A stretch of 64,000 nt of DNA from Polyangiaceae bacterium (lineage in GTDB: Bacteria; Myxococcota_A; Polyangia; Polyangiales; Polyangiaceae). Positions within the stretch are counted from its first letter, which is position 1. Each line of letters starts with the position of its first letter. The position numbers and the translations under genes were made by a program. Below, in pieces: positions 7,463 to 14,028 of this stretch. The notes beneath the pieces were generated by a model. The model made no database searches and had not been told where the DNA came from. It saw only the letters and a list, made by a program, of their open reading frames with translations. The stretch lies in contig JANXOF010000087.1 of NCBI GenBank assembly GCA_025353725.1, positions 1 to 64,000 of the forward strand. Reading direction: 5' to 3'.

Positions 7463-8826
7463 AGAATCCACCGCAGGCGGTAACCCTAGCCCACGATCAC
7501 GCAGACGGCGATCACGGGCATCACGGTGATCACGGTGATCACGGGCATCACGACCGCGCGCACCACGCGCACCACGCGCACCACGCGCACGAGATGTCGG
7601 GACCTTTTCAGAAAGCGAGCCGCGACGATCTCCCACGCGGCGCTGGAAGCGGAAAACTTCTGTTTCTCGATGCTCCGAGCGGATTGGCGGGCGACATGAT
7701 CATCGCGACGCTCGTGGACCTCGGAGTGCCCGAACAGGCCCTCAGCGACGTCTTCACGAAGCTCCCGCTCGAGGGGTTTCATGTGCATTTCGGCGCCCGC
7801 GTTCGTAGTGGCATTGTCGCGACGTCGTTCGACGTTCATGTTTCTGGCACGCAGCCCGAACGCACGTACCGCGCCATTCGGGCCTTGCTCGACGCTTCGG
7901 CGTTACCGGAAGGCGTTCACGCGCGTGCGAGCGCGTCGTTTCGGCGTCTCGCGGAGTCCGAAGCGAAGGTCCACCGAATGCCGATCGACGACGTTCACTT
8001 TCATGAAGTTGGGGGGGTCGACGCGATCGTCGATATTGTCGGAAGTGCCGCCGCTCTCGACTACCTCGGGGCTAAGCTCGTCGTTTCGCCACTTCCGATG
8101 GGCCACGGTCACGTCCACGCGCGGCATGGAATTTTGCCTCTTCCAGCGCCCGCGACCGTGGAGTGCTTGCGCGGACTTTCTACGTATGATGGCGGCCTCG
8201 CGTTCGAGTTTGTTACGCCGACGGGAGCCGCGATCGTCGGCGCGCACGCCGAGGGTTCGGTACGCTGGCCGTCGCTCGTTCCCGAGAGAACGGGGTGGGG
8301 CGCGGGCACGAAAGACCTTGCCGACCGGCCGAATCTCCTTCGCGCCGTTCTCGGGCAAGAGGTTCTCGCGGCGCCGCTCGGCACGCACGTCCTGCTCGAG
8401 ACCAACGTAGACGACGCCACGGGCGAATTGCTTGCGGCATGCATTGATGGGCTTCTCGCCGCCGGTGCGCTCGACGCTTGGGCTACGCCGATGACCATGA
8501 AAAAGGGCAGACCTGCCTATGCGCTCGCGGCCCTCGCCCCACGCGGGCTCGAAGACGTTGTGGCCTCCGCCATGCTCCGCGAGAGCACGTCGCTTGGCGT
8601 TCGGCGCATGGAGGTGTCGAGGCTCGAGCGCCCTCGCCGCATGGTGAGCGTCGACACGCCGTTCGGTGTCCTACCTGTAAAAGTCGCCGAAGGTCCGTTC
8701 GGTCCGCCTCAGTACAAACCGGAGTTTGACGCGTGCCTCGCGGCGGCGCGCGCCCACGGTGTACCCGTGCGGGCGGTGCTTCAGGCCGCGTTGGTCGCAA
8801 GTTACGTCGAAAAAAGTCCAATCTAA
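7459..8826 (+). CDS. larC: Nickel insertion protein LarC with His-rich N-terminus
   Basis: 455 residues in one frame. LarC is the CTP-dependent cyclometallase that inserts nickel into the pincer cofactor. Residues 65 onward match: LLFLDAPSGLAGDMIIATLVDLG, VHFHEVGGVDAIVDIVGSAA, LPMGHGHVHARHGILPLPAPAT and TPTGAAI, then the C-terminal LarC2-type half with ETNVDDATGELLA. Residues 12-45 are extraordinarily His/Asp-rich (16 histidines), which suggests a metal store or chaperone arm like that of HypB or UreE. In lactobacilli LarC is made from two frames by programmed frameshift; here it is a single frame. It is coupled to larB and followed by a strong terminator. Confidence 0.95.
   Translation: MKNPPQAVTLAHDHADGDHGHHGDHGDHGHHDRAHHAHHAHHAHEMSGPFQKASRDDLPRGAGSGKLLFLDAPSGLAGDMIIATLVDLGVPEQALSDVFTKLPLEGFHVHFGARVRSGIVATSFDVHVSGTQPERTYRAIRALLDASALPEGVHARASASFRRLAESEAKVHRMPIDDVHFHEVGGVDAIVDIVGSAAALDYLGAKLVVSPLPMGHGHVHARHGILPLPAPATVECLRGLSTYDGGLAFEFVTPTGAAIVGAHAEGSVRWPSLVPERTGWGAGTKDLADRPNLLRAVLGQEVLAAPLGTHVLLETNVDDATGELLAACIDGLLAAGALDAWATPMTMKKGRPAYALAALAPRGLEDVVASAMLRESTSLGVRRMEVSRLERPRRMVSVDTPFGVLPVKVAEGPFGPPQYKPEFDACLAAARAHGVPVRAVLQAALVASYVEKSPI
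7561..7590 (+). repeat. 9-bp tandem repeat encoding His-rich arm of LarC
   Basis: Three near-perfect 9-bp units (caccacgcg) encode His-His-Ala repeats. Just upstream is a looser 9-bp unit around ggtgatcac encoding Gly-Asp-His. Both keep frame, so slippage would lengthen or shorten the metal-binding arm without destroying LarC. Confidence 0.85.
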
Positions 8827-8834
8827 AGCGCAAG

Positions 8835-8885
8835 GCCGAGCGGTTCGTAGGCCGCCTCCGCACGCTCGGCATTTTCTTTTTTCTC
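8835..8885 (+). terminator. Rho-independent terminator after larC
   Basis: A perfect 8-bp stem, GCCGAGCG (8835-8842) and CGCTCGGC (8863-8870), encloses a 20-nt loop that can itself pair, and is followed by a T-rich tract (attttcttttttctcc). It lies 9 bp after the larC stop and separates the lar pair from the FHA cluster. Confidence 0.75.
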
Positions 8886-8943
8886 CGTTAGGATGGTAAG
8901 CGCGCGCCCGGACGAGCCGGCTACGCCTGGAGATGACAGACCG

Positions 8944-10011
8944 ATGAATCCCTGTCCGCAATGCGGCGCAATCCCTCAAATGACGGACAGGTTCTGCAAC
9001 ATCTGCGGAACACCGGTCGTGGCGGCTGGTTTTGGTGCGCCCGCACAAGGTGGGTTTCCGGCGCCGCCGCCCGCGCACAGCGGCTTCGTGCCGGCGCCTC
9101 CAGGACCGTACCATGCGCATGCGCCCGCGCCGCCGCTGACCCGGTGTCAAGCTGGGCACGATATTGCTCCCGGCCAGAGTTACTGCGCGCAAGGTCACCC
9201 CCTCGCTATGGACGCGTTGCCGTTCGCAGGCGATCCCTACGCCGCGTACGCACCCGCGCCTGGATACGGCGCGGCGCCGCCGAACCAAGGTGGAGGCTTC
9301 GCGCAGCCCATGGCTCCTCAGCCGCACCAGGGAGTCGGATTCGGCGGAACCGAGGCCCCTCCGGGGTATGGCGCTGCGATGCCAGATCCGAATGCTCAAT
9401 TCGGGGGTGGCTACGGCCCGCAGCCCGGCGGCTTCGGTGGCGGCCAGCCTCAGCAGGGGTTCGGAGGCCAGCAGGGTTACGCGCCGCCGCAGCATGCGGG
9501 CTACGGGCCCGCCGTGCCGAACCACCAAGGCTACGGCGGAGCTCCGCCGCCCCCATACCCGGGAGTCCCGCATGGTCAGCCAGCGGCACCTCCTCCAGCC
9601 GCGGCACTGGCCGGACAGGGCGCTTTGTCGCCGAATTCGCCTCAAGGCCAGCCAGCTCTACTGGCTATCCCCCTCCCGCCCAACGCGCTGCGTGGTTTCC
9701 TCCTTTCCTATCAAACGAATACTCAAGGGGAGTTTTGGCCGCTTCACGGCGGACGCAAAACCGTAGGCCGTGCCAACTCGGGGGAGCAAGTCGACATTCC
9801 GCTCTCCGACGCCACGATCTCGTCTCGCCATGCGGCGTTCGTTGTCGATGCGGTCTCCGGGGCGGTCGTCGTCGAGGACACGGGGTCTACGAATGGCACG
9901 TTCGTGAACGAGGAGCATCTCGGCTCCAATGGCAGGCGTGAGCTCCGTGACGGCGACAGGCTTCGCTTTGGTGGCTTCTCCGCGATAGTAAAGGTCATTA
10001 GCCGCATCTAG
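8944..10011 (+). CDS. Zinc-ribbon and FHA domain protein
   Basis: ATG 8944 is chosen because it starts MNPCPQCGA and has GGAG about 11 bp upstream; a start at 8893 would add 17 residues. Three parts are visible. First, an N-terminal zinc ribbon, CPQCG...CNICG (residues 4-25), and a second partial one, CQAGHDIAPGQSYCAQGH. Second, a long Gly/Pro/Gln-rich disordered linker (about residues 90-240). Third, a C-terminal FHA domain with VGRANSGEQVDIPLSDATISSRHA and DTGSTNGTFVN, so the Gly-Arg, Ser-x-x-His and Asn-Gly phosphothreonine-binding residues are all kept. It probably acts as a cytoplasmic phospho-dependent adaptor. It opens the four-gene FHA cluster. Confidence 0.88.
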   Translation: MNPCPQCGAIPQMTDRFCNICGTPVVAAGFGAPAQGGFPAPPPAHSGFVPAPPGPYHAHAPAPPLTRCQAGHDIAPGQSYCAQGHPLAMDALPFAGDPYAAYAPAPGYGAAPPNQGGGFAQPMAPQPHQGVGFGGTEAPPGYGAAMPDPNAQFGGGYGPQPGGFGGGQPQQGFGGQQGYAPPQHAGYGPAVPNHQGYGGAPPPPYPGVPHGQPAAPPPAAALAGQGALSPNSPQGQPALLAIPLPPNALRGFLLSYQTNTQGEFWPLHGGRKTVGRANSGEQVDIPLSDATISSRHAAFVVDAVSGAVVVEDTGSTNGTFVNEEHLGSNGRRELRDGDRLRFGGFSAIVKVISRI

Positions 10012-10031
10012 TCGCCTCGCGTTCCTCTTCT

Positions 10032-10077
10032 AAAAGAGCCTCGCGACCGCAGAGTCGGCGCTGCGGCGCGCTCTTTT
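10032..10077 (+). terminator. Possible hairpin terminator or attenuator between FHA genes
   Basis: AAAAGAGC (10032-10039) pairs perfectly with GCTCTTTT (10070-10077), and inside lies a second stem, CCGCAG/CTGCGG. The A- and T-rich arms would give a run of T on either strand. It sits 20 bp after the first FHA gene and about 45 bp before the start of the VWA/FHA gene, so it may reduce read-through rather than end the operon. Confidence 0.5.
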
Positions 10078-10122
10078 GATCCGGGCGAGCGCGTGGCTTG
10101 TAGTAGGCTCGCGCGGGTGAGA

Positions 10123-12669
10123 ATGCGTGCTTTCGTCTCTGTCGTTACAGCGCTCGTCACCGCTCGGGCGCTGTCGATAGCGCTGTTTTTGTCGCTGTTC
10201 GTGGCGCGGCCGGCGCTCGCCGCGCCCGAGGCCCACATTCTGCGCATCGACCCGCGTGCGGGTGTCCAAGATGGGCAGCCGGTCTTAACGAGCGTGGTCG
10301 AGCTGGTGCAGTTCAACTCGCTTAGCGAGGTGGTGACAGCCAAGGGGTGCGGCGCCGTCCGAGGCGATGCGCTGCTCGATTGCATTTCGACTGCGGTGGA
10401 GGAGAAGGGAGCGCTCTTCAAAGCGCTAACGTTTCCCGAAGGCAATGCGAACCTCCTCGTGCGCGTCGATGCCGGTGAAAACCCTGCCAAGTTTGTGAGT
10501 CGGGCGAGTTGGGGGACGTCGGGAAAAGACCCGCTTGTCGGCATTGCGTGGCTTATTGCCCTTGATGCCTCGAGCGCCATGGGTGCGCGCTACAACGACG
10601 CGCGCGAGGTCGCGAATCAGTTTATTGGTGCCCTCGCGCCAAACGATCTCGCCAAGCTGATTATCTTCGACGATCGGCTCAATACGTATACGGCGGCCTC
10701 GCCGTGGGTTCCCGCTGCGCAGAAGCAACAGCTCGTCACGATCCTCAACAACAACGGACGTACAGCTCCCTCCAGCGGAGGCGGCAGACCGTTTGGCGGT
10801 CAGGTCAAAGGTTTCCCGAAGGCTTTTTCTGACTTAGGAAATACGGGCCAGACGCAAACCATCCCGATGATGCAAGCGATGGTCGTGCTCTCCAACGGTG
10901 CGGGCAGGCAAGACGCCGGAAGCGCCGCCGTCGGCGCTGACGTCATGCACCAATTCTTCGTCAAGGGGCGCTTTCCGGAAGACAATACCGCCGCGCCGAA
11001 AACGCCGCTCCCCGTGATTTCGATCTTCTTTCCAAACCAAGGTGGTCTGCAAAATCAGCTTCTTGCCTCGAACGATTTGCAGTTTATGCAAGATCTCGCC
11101 ACACCCGAAATTGGCGGTTTCTTCGACATCGTCAAGGCGGGTCAGGGGTTCGAAAAATCGAAAACGATCCTTTCTTTGGTGAAGCAGCGCTTTAACCAAA
11201 TGTGGGTCGTGAAATGGAGGCTTGCGTGCCTCGCTCCGACGGTCGAGCAGTCGTTTCGGCTTGTCGTGCGTAACGTGTCGCCCCCGATTACCCCAGACGC
11301 CTCGTTTAAAGACGTGCCCATTGGCGTCGACCCAACTTCGTGGCCGCTCGACATCAACGTCGCGCAGACCAAAGCGGAGGCCGACGCGAACCCGCTTCAC
11401 CCGGGCGGCACGTTTCGCGTCTACGGCGACTTTTGTTGGGGAGGCGAGAAAAACCGCGCCGAGGCGTACTTCGTTCCGGCGGGCACGAATCCGAATGCGA
11501 ACGTCAATCGCAACGACCCAGAGATCGCCAAAAAAGCGATGCAAAACCTCATTGCCCAAAACATGCGCGGCGGCGCTGTCGAGTCGGCGGACGCTTTCGT
11601 GACGCTCAACGTGCCTGACGAGGAGAAAATCCTCGAAGGCGCGGGTGAGGCCATGGTTGCGCGCGTCGTGCTCTTCGACAACAAGGCGAAGCGGGCAAGC
11701 GGCGTTACTGCGGAGACCGTGCTGTCGCTCAAGGCGACGAAAAAGCCCTTCAACCTCCCCATCATCTTGGGTGTGGCCGGGATTCTCGTGGTGATCTTGT
11801 TGCTGGTCGTCGTGCTTTTGCGTGGCGGTGGAGGAGGCGGGAAGGGCAAGCGTAGTCCTCCGCCACCCGCCGGTCCGATCGGTCCCGGCGGCGGCGTTCC
11901 CCCGCAGTATCAAGGCGGTGGCGGTGGCTATCCGCCTCCCGGTGGCGGCTATCCGCCCGGTGGCGGCTACAGCGCTTCAGCGTTCGCCGGCGGTGTGAAT
12001 GCCCCAAACGTCGCCGGCCCGGTCGCGCTTCCTGCCCCTCCGCCCGCTCTAGCCCCGGTGCAAGCGCCCCTTGCCGCCGTCGACATGCCGCCGCCGCACA
12101 GACCACCTCTCGACCCGAGAGGAGGTGACTACCCTTTTGTCTTAGCGGGGGGCGCACCAGTTGTTCAGGTGCGCTGCCCCGCTTGCCACACGCTTACGAT
12201 GACCGCGCAAGGTCAGGCCTCAATCTGCTTTTCGTGCGGTCAGCCGCTCGCTCGGGATCTGCCACCTGAGTCGGACCTCGAAGCTCCCGCGCACCTTCAC
12301 CGGCTTGCAGGGCCCGTTGACTCGCCCTTCGGCGCGCATCAGTCACTACCTAGCCCTTATGCGCCAGAGTCCGCCTATCGCAGTGCCTCGCTGGTCGGGG
12401 CTTCTGGAGAGTTTGCCATCCTGGCCGATGTGGACGTGCGCGTCGGGCGCGATCCGGTGCAGTGCCCAATCACACTTGCGGAGCCTCGCGTGAGCGGCGT
12501 CCACGCGACCTTGAGGTTTGAGCATGGGCAACTGCTCGTGCGCGACGAGCAATCGAACAACGGTACCTATGTGAACGGCGTTCGGGTGCACGCCGGCTCG
12601 TTCGCGCCGGTCGCGGCGGGGGCGCAGCTTCGCTTCGGGCCGGTCGAGTTCACGGTTCGGCTCGCGTAA
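10123..12669 (+). CDS. VWA-like membrane protein with zinc ribbon and C-terminal FHA
   Basis: About 848 residues from ATG 10123 (GTG at 10117 is an alternative). A signal peptide ends in ARPALAAPEA. A von Willebrand A-like domain follows, beginning WLIALDASSAMGARYNDA; its MIDAS reads D-A-S-S-A rather than DxSxS, so the last serine is lost. A single membrane helix lies near residues 545-568 (LPIILGVAGILVVILLLVVV), then a Gly/Pro-rich linker, a CPAC...CFSC zinc ribbon (about 685-705) and an FHA domain with VGRDP, RVSGVHA and SNNGTYVNG intact. Topology would put the VWA part in the periplasm and the FHA part in the cytoplasm. This makes it a candidate transmembrane phospho-signalling scaffold. 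The gene ends 8 bp before the PP2C gene. Confidence 0.85.
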   Translation: MRAFVSVVTALVTARALSIALFLSLFVARPALAAPEAHILRIDPRAGVQDGQPVLTSVVELVQFNSLSEVVTAKGCGAVRGDALLDCISTAVEEKGALFKALTFPEGNANLLVRVDAGENPAKFVSRASWGTSGKDPLVGIAWLIALDASSAMGARYNDAREVANQFIGALAPNDLAKLIIFDDRLNTYTAASPWVPAAQKQQLVTILNNNGRTAPSSGGGRPFGGQVKGFPKAFSDLGNTGQTQTIPMMQAMVVLSNGAGRQDAGSAAVGADVMHQFFVKGRFPEDNTAAPKTPLPVISIFFPNQGGLQNQLLASNDLQFMQDLATPEIGGFFDIVKAGQGFEKSKTILSLVKQRFNQMWVVKWRLACLAPTVEQSFRLVVRNVSPPITPDASFKDVPIGVDPTSWPLDINVAQTKAEADANPLHPGGTFRVYGDFCWGGEKNRAEAYFVPAGTNPNANVNRNDPEIAKKAMQNLIAQNMRGGAVESADAFVTLNVPDEEKILEGAGEAMVARVVLFDNKAKRASGVTAETVLSLKATKKPFNLPIILGVAGILVVILLLVVVLLRGGGGGGKGKRSPPPPAGPIGPGGGVPPQYQGGGGGYPPPGGGYPPGGGYSASAFAGGVNAPNVAGPVALPAPPPALAPVQAPLAAVDMPPPHRPPLDPRGGDYPFVLAGGAPVVQVRCPACHTLTMTAQGQASICFSCGQPLARDLPPESDLEAPAHLHRLAGPVDSPFGAHQSLPSPYAPESAYRSASLVGASGEFAILADVDVRVGRDPVQCPITLAEPRVSGVHATLRFEHGQLLVRDEQSNNGTYVNGVRVHAGSFAPVAAGAQLRFGPVEFTVRLA

Positions 12670-12677
12670 GCAGCGCG

Positions 12678-13997
12678 ATGGTGTCGACCCCACGGAACAT
12701 GCCGATTGTCGAGACTGCGGTCCGCACCGATCCGGGCCGTGATCCCGAAAAGCAGATCAACGAAGACGGCTCGGCCTACGCCGAAACGGCCCTCGGCCTT
12801 TTGGCCGTGGTGTGTGACGGCATGGGCGGTCACGCCGGCGGCAAAGAGGCTTCCGAGCTCGCCGTCCGGACGATCCTCGAACTCGTTCAGGCCGCTCCAG
12901 AGACGGCTTCGCCTCGCGTCGTGCTCGGGGCTTCTATCGAGGAAGCGAATCGACGCGTCTGGGCGATGTCGACGCAGGAAGGCGGACACCGACCCGGCTC
13001 CACGGTGGTCGCCGTGTTGGTGCATCATGCAGGCGCCGAGGTCGCTCACGTCGGCGATAGCCGCGTCTACCTGGTGCATTCGGGCGCCATTACGCAGCTC
13101 ACGCGGGATCACTCGATGGTCCAAGAAATGGTCGATAGGCGACTCATCAAAGCCGAAGACGCCTCGAGCCACCCTGAGGCCAACAAGATCATGCGCGCAC
13201 TCGGCATCGCGAAAGCCGTGGAGGTCGACCTTCGACCGGAGCCCTTGTCGTATGTGGCAGGCGACGTCCTTGTACTCTGCACGGATGGGCTGAGCGATCT
13301 TGTGAGCGCGAGTGACATTCTCGCGGTGGCCGGCTCGAAACCGCCGGCGCAAGCTGCGGGTCAGCTTGTCGACCTCGCGAATGCACGCGGTGGTCACGAC
13401 AACATTACGTCGATGGTCCTTCGGTTGAAGTCGTCGGCGAGCGCGCACGATGCGTTGCCAATCACAAAGACCATTGCCCTTACCGAGGTTTTCTCCCCGC
13501 GCGTCGCTCCCACGGCTCGTGGCTCACGAACGTTGCTCGAAGCCCCGGTCGCTCCGGTGGCTCCGATGGCCGGCGCTGAACGAAACCATCTTTTCCATTC
13601 TGACTCGCGTTCTCACGGGTCGCCCATGCTTCGGCTGGCGGCCGGCGTTGTCGTTGCTGTCCTCGCGCTCGCCGCGGCTGCCGCAGTGGTTTACCTCGAG
13701 CAGCGCTCGCGGCATCATACTGTTACGGTGGTCGAGCAAGAGGCCGCGGCGCCCTCCCGTGCGGACGAGGCGGATGCCGCACCCGCCGGAATAACGACGC
13801 CCGAAATCACGGCGTCGCCCGCGCTCGCCCCGCCAAGTGGTGTGAGAGTTCCTTGGTGGCATGACGCCGATGCGCCTTCGCCGGCGAGTGACAACAAGGA
13901 CTGCACGGCCGCGCGCGTGCAAAAAGAGCAAGGGAAACCGGCTTCGAGCTACGCGACTCTCGAGGCGAAGTGCCGTGCCGCAGGCGGCCGGCCCTGA
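12678..13997 (+). CDS. PP2C-family Ser/Thr phosphatase with membrane anchor
   Basis: 439 residues. The N-terminal ~255 residues form a PP2C catalytic domain: NEDG, VVCDGMGGHAGGKEAS, GSTVVAVL, VAHVGDSRVYLV, LVLCTDGLSDLV and GGHDNIT, so the metal-binding aspartates are all present. A variable linker, one membrane helix (about residues 316-340, LRLAAGVVVAVLALAAAAAV) and a short Pro/Ala-rich tail with two cysteines follow. ATG 12678 and ATG 12699 are both possible starts. It should remove phosphate from Ser/Thr on partner proteins, here probably ligands of the neighbouring FHA domains. The matching kinase is not in the window. It is 8 bp downstream of the VWA/FHA gene. Confidence 0.93.
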   Translation: MVSTPRNMPIVETAVRTDPGRDPEKQINEDGSAYAETALGLLAVVCDGMGGHAGGKEASELAVRTILELVQAAPETASPRVVLGASIEEANRRVWAMSTQEGGHRPGSTVVAVLVHHAGAEVAHVGDSRVYLVHSGAITQLTRDHSMVQEMVDRRLIKAEDASSHPEANKIMRALGIAKAVEVDLRPEPLSYVAGDVLVLCTDGLSDLVSASDILAVAGSKPPAQAAGQLVDLANARGGHDNITSMVLRLKSSASAHDALPITKTIALTEVFSPRVAPTARGSRTLLEAPVAPVAPMAGAERNHLFHSDSRSHGSPMLRLAAGVVVAVLALAAAAAVVYLEQRSRHHTVTVVEQEAAAPSRADEADAAPAGITTPEITASPALAPPSGVRVPWWHDADAPSPASDNKDCTAARVQKEQGKPASSYATLEAKCRAAGGRP

Positions 13998-14028
13998 AGC
14001 GACGCGCTTGGGTTAGGATGCCGACCCA

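Noticed and set aside
10834-11913. 359-residue open frame on minus under the VWA/FHA gene
   Set aside because: Shadow frame; His/Arg-rich and without any domain.
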